This document shows, in pieces, positions 43,046 to 51,778 of a stretch of 64,000 bases of DNA; positions within the stretch are counted from its first letter, which is position 1, and each line of letters starts with the position of its first letter. The notes beneath the pieces were generated by a model, which saw only the letters and a list, made by a program, of their open reading frames with translations, did no database searches and was not told the DNA's origin. Source of the stretch: Anaerolineales bacterium (lineage in GTDB: Bacteria > Chloroflexota > Anaerolineae > Anaerolineales > Villigracilaceae). The stretch is taken from positions 1,674,001-1,738,000 of the forward strand of contig CP129480.1 in NCBI GenBank assembly GCA_030583885.1, given 5' to 3'. The position numbers and the translations under genes were made by a program.

Positions 43046-44617
43046 ATGGCAGGCGCATTTACACTACCCACAGAATATTGGTTATCCATTCAGATCACCC
43101 CGAAAGACGTTGAAAACCTACACACTTTTCTGTTCGAGCGTGAGACGCCGTTAACGACGCGTGATCTTTCCTTTGAATTTGTGGAGGCGCGTATTCGTGC
43201 CGAACGGAATGCCGCGGAAAGCAAACAGAAAACGGCTGGTAAAAATTTTCTTCCCAGGGATAAATATGAGATCGGTGACGAACTTGTCTTTTCCGCATTG
43301 GACTGGAAACGCGGAAAGGTGACCGATATACGGCCCGGAACGAATCCATCCGTGAAGGATTTCGACGTGTTGACTGTCGAAATGGAAGATCGGAGCAAGC
43401 GGATGTTCGCCGCCAGGCTGGAGTCGCATCTTTTGAACGATGCTCCGCTTTCGACCCCTGAAAGCGACGAAGTCAGTTCCGCAGCTATTTTGAGCGAGCA
43501 CAGCGACTTGATCGAGAAAAAACTGGAAGACGCATTCAGCGCGGATGATGGACTTGTCAAGATTGCGGGACGCTGGTTCCCGCGCGCGCTTTTGATCGAT
43601 ATAAATCAAGGCCAGTTAAATCTTGCGGAAGCCATTTTGGATATGTCCGCAGGGGAGCCGCTTCCCACCGAAGCGTTGATGAAGGATATTGAGTTGCCTG
43701 CCGGCGTAAACCCGAAGCTGGCTGAATTTTCCTTGAACCATGCCTTGCAGGATGACAACCGCTTTGATGAAGTGGGTCCCGCGGGGCAGGTGTTGTGGTG
43801 TTTGCGCCGTCTCGAACCGGATTACGTGCGGGAAATCCCGCCGCCGCTTGAGTATACCGAGATTGAACATGACCGCAGCCAGCTGAGCACGGAGATGAAG
43901 AACCTCGAGTCGCAACTGGATGATGAATTAACTCCGCCCGAAGAAAAGGACTTTCGCGAGGATGTCTCGTCCATCACGATCCCGCTCATCTACCCTCATC
44001 TGCGCGCAGGGACACTGCCGATGTCTGCGCGGGCGCGGACGTTGTTTCCCACGGCTTATGAATCGCCACGTGTTCGCTTTACCCTCGTGGACGGAAAGAC
44101 AAAACAGCACATCCCCGCCTGGGTTGTGCGCGAACACGGTTATGTGTTTGGCTTGCGCGAATGGTATAAATTGCATCAACTAATTCCAGGCTCACTCGTG
44201 CAGGTTCGCAGAGGCGAGGAGCCCGGCGAAGTAATTGTGGAGGTGAAAAGCCAGCGCTCCTCGAAAGACTGGGTGCGCACGGTCATGGTGGGCACCGACG
44301 GCGGTTTTGTATTCGCCACGTTGAAACAATCCATTACTGCCGAGTTCAACGACCGCATGGTCATCCATGTGCCTGATTTTAAAACATTGGATCCCGTTTG
44401 GGAAAAGAAGCGTCCGTTTGAAGAGTTGGTGTTGCTGGTTATGAAGGAATTGACAAAATCCAACCCGCAGGGGCATGTCCATGCGCAGGAACTCTACGCG
44501 GCAGTGAACCTTGTCCGCCGTGTGCCGCCGGCGCCCTTGTTCGTTTTGCTGGTGAACAATCCTGCCTTTAAGCACGTGGGCGATTTACACTTCCGTCTGG
44601 CTGAGGAGGCTGAATGA
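43046..44617 (+). CDS. Conserved uncharacterised protein, 523 aa
   Basis: I do not recognise this protein by name. It has no signal peptide or membrane segment. A small beta-rich region (about 70-125, VFSALDWKRGKVTDIRPG) could be a nucleic-acid-binding or Tudor-like fold. The C-terminal 65 residues (FEELVLLVMKELTKSN...) look like a winged-helix domain (about 460-520). It overlaps the next gene by 4 bases, and the two are probably a unit. A TATAAT lies 43 bases upstream of the ATG, without a clear -35. Confidence 0.6.
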   Translation: MAGAFTLPTEYWLSIQITPKDVENLHTFLFERETPLTTRDLSFEFVEARIRAERNAAESKQKTAGKNFLPRDKYEIGDELVFSALDWKRGKVTDIRPGTNPSVKDFDVLTVEMEDRSKRMFAARLESHLLNDAPLSTPESDEVSSAAILSEHSDLIEKKLEDAFSADDGLVKIAGRWFPRALLIDINQGQLNLAEAILDMSAGEPLPTEALMKDIELPAGVNPKLAEFSLNHALQDDNRFDEVGPAGQVLWCLRRLEPDYVREIPPPLEYTEIEHDRSQLSTEMKNLESQLDDELTPPEEKDFREDVSSITIPLIYPHLRAGTLPMSARARTLFPTAYESPRVRFTLVDGKTKQHIPAWVVREHGYVFGLREWYKLHQLIPGSLVQVRRGEEPGEVIVEVKSQRSSKDWVRTVMVGTDGGFVFATLKQSITAEFNDRMVIHVPDFKTLDPVWEKKRPFEELVLLVMKELTKSNPQGHVHAQELYAAVNLVRRVPPAPLFVLLVNNPAFKHVGDLHFRLAEEAE

Positions 44618-45057
44618 GCCTGCTAAAACCCGGCGCAACAACGCCGTTCCATATTGACTTTGAGTGGTGGAAAAAGAATGAACGCGACTGGCATGTCTTC
44701 ATGCTTTCCCTGCTGTGCACCGAACACCAGGAAGCCTTCGCGAATATCGAGGAAGACGGAATGATGGACTGGATCGACCCTGAAACAGCGGAAGTAAAGC
44801 CTGTGGATGGTGTTCAACATGCCCTGATGAGTCACTGCGCCCTGCTTCCGGAATTTAAAAGCGAGCGGACGGCGATGGTCGAAGCCATCTTCCGAACCTT
44901 TTTGGTGAATGGTAATGTTCCCATGTCCGCCGAGGAACTTGGCAAGAGGCTTGGCAGACCCGCCAGCGTGATCTTAAAGACAATTTCCGGTCCGCGTGTG
45001 TATCGCGGTTTGCGGCCGGTCCAAAACCCCTCGCCAGTTTCCGAAGAGGCGGAGTAA
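44614..45057 (+). CDS. Uncharacterised protein, 147 aa, with possible winged helix
   Basis: This is a small, mostly acidic cytoplasmic protein. The C-terminal half (MSAEELGKRLGRPASVILKTI, about 111-131) reads like a winged-helix DNA-binding motif. It starts inside the upstream gene's last codons (ATGA overlap). A role is unknown; the pair may be regulatory. A tRNA gene follows after 11 bases. Confidence 0.6.
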   Translation: MSLLKPGATTPFHIDFEWWKKNERDWHVFMLSLLCTEHQEAFANIEEDGMMDWIDPETAEVKPVDGVQHALMSHCALLPEFKSERTAMVEAIFRTFLVNGNVPMSAEELGKRLGRPASVILKTISGPRVYRGLRPVQNPSPVSEEAE

Positions 45058-45068
45058 AATTGTAATTT

Positions 45069-45141
45069 GCCCCCGTAGCTCAATGGACAGAGCAACTGCC
45101 TTCTAAGCAGGAGGTTGTGGGTTCGAATCCCGCCGGGGGTG
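45069..45141 (+). tRNA. tRNA-Arg (anticodon UCU)
   Basis: The acceptor arm GCCCCCG (45069-45075) pairs with CGGGGGT (45134-45140), with G-T at the end. The D arm (GCTC...GAGC), the anticodon loop CTTCTAA with anticodon TCT (45102-45104), and the T arm GTGGGTTCGAATCCCGC are all present. CCA is not encoded. It reads AGA codons. Confidence 0.95.
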
Positions 45142-45180
45142 CTGAAAATGGTGTCATTGCGAATTAGAAGGAGAAAAACC

Positions 45181-45579
45181 ATGCCCACTGTTATTCGCAA
45201 ATCGAGAGAAACACTCATCGAATTCAGGCGTGACCTCCTTCGTACATTGAACTGGCAGGTGGGATCCAATATCTGGAGCCCGCCGACGGACGAATACGAA
45301 ACAGAGGCTGAGTATATTATCCGCATGGAAATAGCGGGGATGCGTGAAGAGGATTTTGAGGTCTCGCTTGAAAATGACACGCTCTTAATTATGGGTGTGC
45401 GCCCCGATTCTTCCGAACGGCGTTCCTATCATCAAATGGAAATAAGATTTGGAAAATTTGCAACCGCCGTTGGTCTGCCGGGTCCTGTCAACATGGACGA
45501 GGCGCGCGCGGAATATAAAGACGGCTTCCTGACCATTACCCTTCCGAAAGCAAAACCAAATCAGATCAAGGTTGAGTAG
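45181..45579 (+). CDS. Small heat shock protein, Hsp20/alpha-crystallin family
   Basis: This 132-residue chaperone holds unfolding proteins. The alpha-crystallin domain (about 40-130) runs from [20 protein letters not shown] to [15 protein letters not shown]; the terminal IKVE resembles the I-x-I/V tail that docks oligomers. The start at 45181 has a Shine-Dalgarno (aaggag). A longer frame overlaps the tRNA and is rejected. Lon follows 4 bases later, so both quality-control proteins are probably coexpressed. Confidence 0.9.
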   Translation: MPTVIRKSRETLIEFRRDLLRTLNWQVGSNIWSPPTDEYETEAEYIIRMEIAGMREEDFEVSLENDTLLIMGVRPDSSERRSYHQMEIRFGKFATAVGLPGPVNMDEARAEYKDGFLTITLPKAKPNQIKVE

Positions 45580-45583
45580 AAAA

Positions 45584-48211
45584 ATGCCCGCACAGCGATG
45601 GCACTCCGGTATCCACGAATTCTTTCAGACAGTTGGTGAAACAGACGACGAATTAATGAACACGTTCATGTCGTCGGTTTTTTCGCAGTTCCAAAGGAAG
45701 GACGACGCTTCCTCCAGCCCGCGGGATGTGGACAAAGATGGGGAGCAGAAATTCCCCGATGTGCTCCCCATCCTGCCGTTGCGCGGAGTCGTTGTCTATC
45801 CCAACACCGCAGTCCCGCTCACGGTTGGACAGGCGCGTTCCATCAAACTGGTGGACGATGTAGTCAGCGGCGATAAACTCGTGGGACTTGTCGCCGCGCT
45901 CAACCCGGAGCAGGAGACGCCCGGTCCAAAAGAGCTTTACCAGGTCGGCACGATCGCAACCGTGCATCGTCTGCTCCGTGCCCCGGACGGCACCGTCCGT
46001 TTGCTGGTGCAGGGCATGCAGCGTTTTCGCCTTGGTGAGTTCGTTGCGGAAGAACCCTATCTAAAGGCCCACATCCACCTTGTGCCGGAAAGCGATGAGA
46101 CAAATATTGAGACGGATGCGCTGGCCCGCAATGCGCGTGACCAGTTCCAGCAGATCACGCAAATGATCCCGTCCTTTCCAGACGAGTTGGTGGGTTCGAT
46201 CACCTCGCTTGAGGACCCGCTTCAAACTGCATATACGATTGCCAACTTCCAGCGCATTGAACTGAAGGATGCGCAGGAAATCCTTGAATTGGATTCCGTG
46301 TACGACAAGTTGAAAAAATTGATCGGCTTGTTGGTGCGTGAAGCCGAGGTCTTGCAGATCGGGCAGAAGATCCAGAATGAGGCGCGCGGCGAGATTGAGA
46401 AAGTCCAGCGTGAATATTTCCTGCGCGAACAGATGAAAGCCATCCAGCGCGAGCTGGGCGAGAAGGACGGGGAATCCGAGGAGGCGGAGGAATTCCGCAA
46501 AAAGATCGAAGATGCGAAAATGCCCGAAGAAGCATTGAAGCAGGCAAAACGCGAGTTGGAGCGTCTCTCCCGCCTCCCGTCCGCCTCGGCAGAGTATGGT
46601 GTCATCCGCACCTACCTGGACTGGCTGGTCACGCTCCCGTGGTCAAAATCCACAGAGGATAATCTGGATATTGCCCATGCGCGCGAGATCCTGAATAAGG
46701 ATCATTATGGACTTGAAGATGTAAAAGACCGCATCCTTGAGTTTCTTGCGATTCGAAAATTACGTATTGACCGCAAGGATGATAAAAAAGAGGAATCGAC
46801 GGATGCAATCCGCCGTGAGCGTGAAGGTGTAATTCTTTGTTTTGTGGGTCCGCCCGGTGTGGGGAAGACCTCTCTTGGCCAGTCCATTGCCCGCGCGATG
46901 GAGCGGAAATTCATCCGTGCCTCGCTTGGCGGCGTGCGCGACGAAGCCGAGATCCGTGGTCATCGCCGCACCTACATCGGTGCCATGCCGGGACGAATTC
47001 TGCAATCCCTGCGGCGTGTCGATTCGAAAAACCCGGTCTTCATGCTTGATGAAGTGGATAAACTGACCAACGATTTTCATGGCGACCCTGGCTCCGCGCT
47101 GCTCGAAGTACTGGACCCCGAACAGAACGGAGAATTCCGCGATAATTACCTTGAAGTCTCCTATGACCTTTCACAAGTGTTCTTTATCACAACAGCCAAC
47201 ACACTTGAGACCATCCCGCGCGCATTGCGTGACCGCATGGAGATCATCTATCTTTCGGGTTATACTGAAAACGAGAAGCTGGCCATCGCGCGTGGTTATC
47301 TCATCCCGCGCCAGCTGCGGGAGAACAGCCTGCGTGAGGGCGAAGTCGCTTTTACCGATGACGCTTTAAAAATGATCATCCGCCAATATACACGGGAGGC
47401 GGGTGTGCGCAATCTGGAGCGAAAGATCGGTGCGGTGTGCCGCAAGGTTGGCACAAGGATCGCCGAAGGAAGCGCGGAGAAATTTTCGATTACGCCCAAA
47501 CTGGTGGATGAATTTCTCGACCACCCCACTTTTTTTGGACCCGAGGAACTGAACAAACGCACGTCCATTCCCGGCGTTGTGCCGGGCCTCGCGTGGACAT
47601 CCTTTGGCGGAGACGTGCTGTTTGTTGAATCCACCGCCATGCCCGGCGGACGCGGTTTTCAAGTCACCGGCTCGGTTGGCAACATCATGCAGGAATCCGC
47701 TCGCGCGGCGTTATCGTATGTCCGTTCACGGGCGGTGTCCTTGAGTATTCCGCACGAATTTTTTGATAAACATGATGTACATATGCACATCCCCTCCGGT
47801 GCACAACCCAAAGATGGACCCTCCGCCGGGGTAACGATGGCGACCTCCCTCGTGTCGCTGATCTCAGGGCGCAAGGTCCGGCCCCAGGTCGGCATGACCG
47901 GCGAGATCACATTGCGGGGTCAGGTGCTTGCCATTGGTGGCGTCAAAGAAAAGGTGCTGGCAGCGCATCGCAACGGTCTCACAACGGTGATCCTGCCCAA
48001 ATACAACGAACAGGATATCGACGATGTCCCGGATGAGATCAGGAATACCATGAAATTCATTTTTGCCGAATCCGTGGACGACGTGATCAATGCCGCGCTC
48101 GAAAAAACAAAGCCTGGAAAGAAACCGGTGAAGACACCCGCAAAGAAAAAAACCAAAACAACAAAGGCAAGGAAGAATGTCAAAAGAAAAAATACTGCTC
48201 GCGGAAGATGA
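45584..48211 (+). CDS. lon: ATP-dependent protease Lon
   Basis: This 875-residue protease degrades misfolded and regulatory proteins. The N-terminal substrate domain begins [14 protein letters not shown]. The AAA+ domain has Walker [10 protein letters not shown] (about 420), and the C-terminal domain has the catalytic dyad: Ser about 746 in KDGPSAGV and Lys about 789 in [12 protein letters not shown]. The last 30 or so residues are an unusual Lys-rich tail ([13 protein letters not shown]). ATG at 45584 is favoured over an upstream in-frame TTG. Its 3' end overlaps the next gene by 35 bases. Confidence 0.95.
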   Translation: MPAQRWHSGIHEFFQTVGETDDELMNTFMSSVFSQFQRKDDASSSPRDVDKDGEQKFPDVLPILPLRGVVVYPNTAVPLTVGQARSIKLVDDVVSGDKLVGLVAALNPEQETPGPKELYQVGTIATVHRLLRAPDGTVRLLVQGMQRFRLGEFVAEEPYLKAHIHLVPESDETNIETDALARNARDQFQQITQMIPSFPDELVGSITSLEDPLQTAYTIANFQRIELKDAQEILELDSVYDKLKKLIGLLVREAEVLQIGQKIQNEARGEIEKVQREYFLREQMKAIQRELGEKDGESEEAEEFRKKIEDAKMPEEALKQAKRELERLSRLPSASAEYGVIRTYLDWLVTLPWSKSTEDNLDIAHAREILNKDHYGLEDVKDRILEFLAIRKLRIDRKDDKKEESTDAIRREREGVILCFVGPPGVGKTSLGQSIARAMERKFIRASLGGVRDEAEIRGHRRTYIGAMPGRILQSLRRVDSKNPVFMLDEVDKLTNDFHGDPGSALLEVLDPEQNGEFRDNYLEVSYDLSQVFFITTANTLETIPRALRDRMEIIYLSGYTENEKLAIARGYLIPRQLRENSLREGEVAFTDDALKMIIRQYTREAGVRNLERKIGAVCRKVGTRIAEGSAEKFSITPKLVDEFLDHPTFFGPEELNKRTSIPGVVPGLAWTSFGGDVLFVESTAMPGGRGFQVTGSVGNIMQESARAALSYVRSRAVSLSIPHEFFDKHDVHMHIPSGAQPKDGPSAGVTMATSLVSLISGRKVRPQVGMTGEITLRGQVLAIGGVKEKVLAAHRNGLTTVILPKYNEQDIDDVPDEIRNTMKFIFAESVDDVINAALEKTKPGKKPVKTPAKKKTKTTKARKNVKRKNTARGR

Positions 48212-48542
48212 CGCAACCATGGTGTCATTATTAAAAACCCTGCTGAAAATGGAGGGCTTTGAAGTGGTGGCATTACACGCGGACGCGGATGTGCCGGCGG
48301 CTGTGCGGAATGAAAAACCCGACGTGCTGTTGCTGGACGTGCATCTTTCAAGCCAGAGTGGTTTGGATATTCTGGATAACCTGCGCAGTTCGGATGACCT
48401 GACCAACGTGCGCGTGGTGATGTCCTCCGGTGCAAGCATGAAGGAAGAATGTATGCGTCACGGCGCAGATGGGTTTTTGTTGAAACCGTATATGCCCGAT
48501 GATCTCATCACCATGTTAAAAAGGACCATTCGATCTGCGTGA
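48177..48542 (+). CDS. Single-domain response regulator (receiver only)
   Basis: This 121-residue protein is a stand-alone receiver domain: acidic pair ILLAEDD, phospho-acceptor Asp in [10 protein letters not shown] (about 58), and conserved Lys in FLLKPYMP (about 105). There is no output domain, so it may act by phosphotransfer or protein contact. It starts inside lon with a Shine-Dalgarno (aaggaag) in the lon coding sequence. Its stop overlaps the next start (TGATG). Confidence 0.88.
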   Translation: MSKEKILLAEDDATMVSLLKTLLKMEGFEVVALHADADVPAAVRNEKPDVLLLDVHLSSQSGLDILDNLRSSDDLTNVRVVMSSGASMKEECMRHGADGFLLKPYMPDDLITMLKRTIRSA

Positions 48543-48979
48543 TGTCATCCCAGGCCAGCATACGTGAGTTTTGCTTTGAACATGATTACGGCCCTGTTCT
48601 GAAATTGTGGGAAAGCATTGAAGCCGGGCTGAAGGTCGGGCGTTCCGACACAGCGGAAGAGATCCATAAAAAACTTCAACGCGACCCTGACCTGTTTTTG
48701 GTTGCCGAGGTGAAGAACAAAAAGATCGTGGGTTCGGTGATCGGCGCATTTGACGGGCGGCGTGGCATGATCTATCACCTGGCGGTTCAGAAGGAATTTC
48801 GCGCGCAGGGAATTGGGGCAATGCTTCTTAGAGAAGTGGAGAAGCGCCTGCAAGCCAAGGGCTGCCTCAAATGTTTGCTGCATGTCCTTGCCGATAATAC
48901 AGAAGCCGTCCAATTTTATGGGAACCTCGGATGGCGCGAACAGAAGGAAGACATCGTTTTTGGGAAAGAGTTCCAATGA
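48542..48979 (+). CDS. GNAT-family N-acetyltransferase
   Basis: This 145-residue acetyltransferase has the acetyl-CoA loop EFRAQGIGAMLLREVEKRL (about 83-101) after the strand GMIYHLAVQK, and the C-terminal NTEAVQFYGNLGWR. It resembles YpeA-like proteins. The substrate is unknown. It overlaps both neighbours by a base or more, so the four genes from lon to moaB look cotranscribed. Confidence 0.88.
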   Translation: MSSQASIREFCFEHDYGPVLKLWESIEAGLKVGRSDTAEEIHKKLQRDPDLFLVAEVKNKKIVGSVIGAFDGRRGMIYHLAVQKEFRAQGIGAMLLREVEKRLQAKGCLKCLLHVLADNTEAVQFYGNLGWREQKEDIVFGKEFQ

Positions 48980-49470
48980 CGATACGATTCGGGATATTGA
49001 CCATCTCCGACCGATCCTCCAAAGGTGAACGGGATGACGCCTCGGGACCCGCGCTCGCGCAGCTGATCCGCGCCCAAAACTGGTCCGTCGCCAGACAACA
49101 CATACTTCCTGACGAAGAATCTGACATCTGCTCTGTCCTGATCGAATGGGCGGACAGCGGCGAGGTTGACGTAATTCTCACGACTGGCAGCACAGGCTTC
49201 GCCCCGCGGGACGTGGCGCCTGAGGCCACGTCCCGCGTCATCCAGCGGACTGCGCCCGGACTTGCGGAGGTTATGCGTGCGGAAAGCCTCAAGAAGACCC
49301 CGCATGCCATGCTTTCGCGCGCCGTGGCCGGTATCCGCGGACGGACTCTCATCATCAACCTGCCAGGCAGCCCCAAAGGCGCAGTGGAAAATTTACAAAT
49401 CGTAATTCCGGTTTTGCCTCACGCCGTCCAATTGCTCAATGACGATCCAGCCTCCGAGGATTCGCATTAA
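48976..49470 (+). CDS. moaB: Molybdenum cofactor biosynthesis protein MoaB/MogA family
   Basis: This 164-residue protein binds molybdopterin and adenylates it before metal insertion. It has the motifs GILTISDRSSKGERDD near the N-terminus, TTGSTGFAPRDVAPEAT (about 69-85) and LIINLPGSPKGAVE (about 131-144). The ATG overlaps the GNAT stop (ATGA). A 15-codon longer frame is rejected. With MoaC in the window, it supports pterin-cofactor synthesis for the AOR enzymes. Confidence 0.92.
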   Translation: MTIRFGILTISDRSSKGERDDASGPALAQLIRAQNWSVARQHILPDEESDICSVLIEWADSGEVDVILTTGSTGFAPRDVAPEATSRVIQRTAPGLAEVMRAESLKKTPHAMLSRAVAGIRGRTLIINLPGSPKGAVENLQIVIPVLPHAVQLLNDDPASEDSH

Positions 49471-49481
49471 TGACCGTTCAC

Positions 49482-49511
49482 TGGACAGTGCTTCAAACTC
49501 ATTGGTATAAT
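49482..49511 (+). promoter_or_regulatory. Promoter of efp
   Basis: TGGACA (49482-49487), an 18-base spacer and TATAAT (49506-49511) lie 44 bases before the efp start. Confidence 0.65.
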
Positions 49512-49555
49512 CCGCCCGCTCCTAAAAAAATCAAATAATCAAGGAAAGTTTAAGC

Positions 49556-50113
49556 ATGATAGATGTAAACGAGCTACGCAAAGGTGTTACATTTGAATTG
49601 GATGGCAACCTCTATAAAGTAGTGGATTACAGCCACAATAAAACGGGACGCGGCAACGCCACCATCCGTGTGAAAGCCCGTAATTTATTGACCGGTGCGA
49701 ACATCGAACGCACCTTCAACTCGGGACTGTCCGTGCAGGATGTCAACCTTGATTTCGCCAATGTTTCGTATCTTTATAATGACGGTGACATGTACTATTT
49801 CATGGACAACCAGACCTTTGAACAACCCGCCATTAAAAAGGAATCCCTTGGTGAAAGTGCCCAATACCTTAGTGAAGGCATGGAAGTAAAACTGACCTTC
49901 TACAAGGGCGAGGCCATTGACGTCGAATTGCCGACCTCCGTTGACCTCAAGGTTGTCGAAGCCGAAATGGCGATCCGCGGCGATACCGCCACGGGCGTCA
50001 CCAAGAAAGTCACCACCGAGACAGGTGTTGTGGTTCAGTGTCCCAATTTTGTCAATGTGGGCGATACCATCCGCGTAGATACGCGCACGGGTGACTATAT
50101 TACCCGCGTATAA
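49556..50113 (+). CDS. efp: Elongation factor P
   Basis: EF-P rescues ribosomes stalled at consecutive prolines. The 185-residue protein has the three usual domains: KOW-like (about 1-60), OB (about 65-125) and C-terminal OB (about 130-185, ending RVDTRTGDYITRV). The domain I tip reads KTGRGNA; the residue that is the modified lysine in many EF-Ps is Arg 32 here. Shine-Dalgarno aaggaaag. No modification enzyme gene is adjacent. Confidence 0.95.
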   Translation: MIDVNELRKGVTFELDGNLYKVVDYSHNKTGRGNATIRVKARNLLTGANIERTFNSGLSVQDVNLDFANVSYLYNDGDMYYFMDNQTFEQPAIKKESLGESAQYLSEGMEVKLTFYKGEAIDVELPTSVDLKVVEAEMAIRGDTATGVTKKVTTETGVVVQCPNFVNVGDTIRVDTRTGDYITRV

Positions 50114-50116
50114 ATT

Positions 50117-50446
50117 ATGAAGACACCCGCCGGGCGTGAATGTCCACACTTTTTTGGCGACTATTATCGCGGCAGAAACAGGGAGGAATGCAGCCTGCTT
50201 AAGCTGTACAACCAGCAGTGGACACGTGACTTGTGCAAGACCTGTCCTGTGCCGGATATTTTGCGCGCCAATTCATGTCAGCATATGAAGTTGAAGGTGG
50301 AGGTGGCGCGTCCGATCACTGCCATCTTTCAGCGCCGTGTGCAAGCGGACGCATTTTGCGATAAAACACAACGGGGCGTCCCTGAACCGCAGGTGGGGTG
50401 CGGAGAATGCCATGCCCTGCCATTCACATTTGAAGTAAAAGAATAA
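50117..50446 (+). CDS. Uncharacterised cysteine-rich protein, 109 aa
   Basis: I do not recognise this small protein. It has eight cysteines, as C at about 9 and 25, a CKTC pair (40, 43), then 54, 81 and a CGEC pair (94, 97), suggesting a zinc or iron-sulfur site. It begins 3 bases after efp and is probably cotranscribed with it. The start follows the efp stop without a Shine-Dalgarno of its own, consistent with coupling. Confidence 0.6.
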   Translation: MKTPAGRECPHFFGDYYRGRNREECSLLKLYNQQWTRDLCKTCPVPDILRANSCQHMKLKVEVARPITAIFQRRVQADAFCDKTQRGVPEPQVGCGECHALPFTFEVKE

Positions 50447-50475
50447 CCCCAGACTCCGGGGGGAGTCCAATCATT

Positions 50476-51666
50476 ATGACGCTGACACTCCTGCTTGATC
50501 TTGACGACACACTTCTCGATACAAATTCACAGGCTTTTCTCCCCGCATATTTTCAGGCATTGTCCAACGAGCTTGCGCCGCAGATCGCCCCCGAGCTCAT
50601 ATTCCGTGCCTTGCTTTCCGGCACGCAGCTGATGAATGAAAGCGATGATTTTTCCCGCACCCTGCGGGAGGTCTTTGATGTGGAATTCTACCCAAAACTG
50701 AATATCGAGCGCGGTGATCTCGAAACTGCCATTGAGAATTTTTACGATACCATTTTCCCCACGCTACGCGGGTTAACCTCGCAGATACCTGAAGCAAAGC
50801 CGTTTGTCGAGTGGGCGCTCTCTCAAGGCTATCGTATTGCGATCGCCACCGACCCGCTCCTGCCGCGCAAAGCCACGCATCACCGCCTGCGCTGGGCGGG
50901 GCTTCAGCCCGAACAATTCGAGCTCGTGTCCACATACGAGGAATTCCATTTTTCGAAAACCCATCCCGCTTATTATGCCGAGGTTCTCGGGCGCATGGGC
51001 TGGCCCGAGGGTGCGGTACTGATGGTGGGGAATGATATGGAACGCGATATCCTCCCCGCACGAAAGCTTGGGCTGGCGACCTATCACGTGAACGGAGAAC
51101 CCGCCTCCAGTTTTGGACCTGATACGGGATCCCGCGGTATGTTATCCGACCTGCGTCCCTGGCTTGAGTCCACCGATCTCAAATCCCTGTGGCCATCCTT
51201 TAAATCAAGCGACTCTATTTTAGGGATTTTGTTGGCAACCCCCGCGGTTCTAAATGGGTTGTTGCACGGGTTCGATACGGATCTCTGGTCCCGCAAAGCA
51301 ACCCCGCACGACTGGTCATTGACCGAATTGATCTGCCACCTGCGCGACACGGAACGCGAGATCCATCACATGCAGATCAAGCTTTTCATCGAGCAAAATG
51401 AACCTTTTATCCCGCGCCCGGATACGGGGGTGTGGGCAAGTCAGCGGGATTATTTGCACGAGGACGGTGCATCGGCATTGAAGGAATTTAACGATGCAAG
51501 GCGCGAAACAATTATCTTTTTGAAGAATATGCCCGTGGAGGGATGGGGACGCAAAGCCCGTCATGCCATTTTTGGCCCGACAAAGTTTCTCGAGGTGGTC
51601 AGTTTTATTGCGGATCACGACCGCATGCACATCCAGCAGACGCGGTCCATCCTGAAGAAAACGTAG
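50476..51666 (+). CDS. HAD-family hydrolase fused to a DinB-like domain
   Basis: This 396-residue protein joins two folds. Residues about 1-235 are a HAD hydrolase with motif I LDLDDTLLDT (7-16), motif II IAIATDP and motif IV-like VLMVGNDMERDI. Residues about 255-396 form a DinB-type four-helix bundle with metal-binding histidines in LICHLRDTEREIHH and FIADHDRMHIQQ. HAD enzymes dephosphorylate small molecules; DinB-like proteins often act as thiol transferases. The joint function is unknown. Upstream gap of 29 bases has no clear Shine-Dalgarno beyond ggggggag. Confidence 0.82.
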   Translation: MTLTLLLDLDDTLLDTNSQAFLPAYFQALSNELAPQIAPELIFRALLSGTQLMNESDDFSRTLREVFDVEFYPKLNIERGDLETAIENFYDTIFPTLRGLTSQIPEAKPFVEWALSQGYRIAIATDPLLPRKATHHRLRWAGLQPEQFELVSTYEEFHFSKTHPAYYAEVLGRMGWPEGAVLMVGNDMERDILPARKLGLATYHVNGEPASSFGPDTGSRGMLSDLRPWLESTDLKSLWPSFKSSDSILGILLATPAVLNGLLHGFDTDLWSRKATPHDWSLTELICHLRDTEREIHHMQIKLFIEQNEPFIPRPDTGVWASQRDYLHEDGASALKEFNDARRETIIFLKNMPVEGWGRKARHAIFGPTKFLEVVSFIADHDRMHIQQTRSILKKT

Positions 51667-51709
51667 ATATTGTGCGTGTCTTCCAGCATGCATTCGTGTT
51701 ATTATTGCA

Positions 51710-51744
51710 AACAAGGGACAAGGCCGACTTGTCCCTTGTTTATT
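51710..51744 (+). terminator. Intrinsic terminator before fabF
   Basis: Perfect 13-base arms (AACAAGGGACAAG / CTTGTCCCTTGTT) with a 5-base loop, then TATT. Confidence 0.8.
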
Positions 51745-51778
51745 AAACGCAGGCAAATTGTTTGAGGAGCAGATCAGA

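Noticed and set aside
45115..45180. Upstream extension of the Hsp20 reading frame
   Set aside because: It overlaps the tRNA-Arg gene. The ATG at 45181 has a good Shine-Dalgarno and begins the normal protein.
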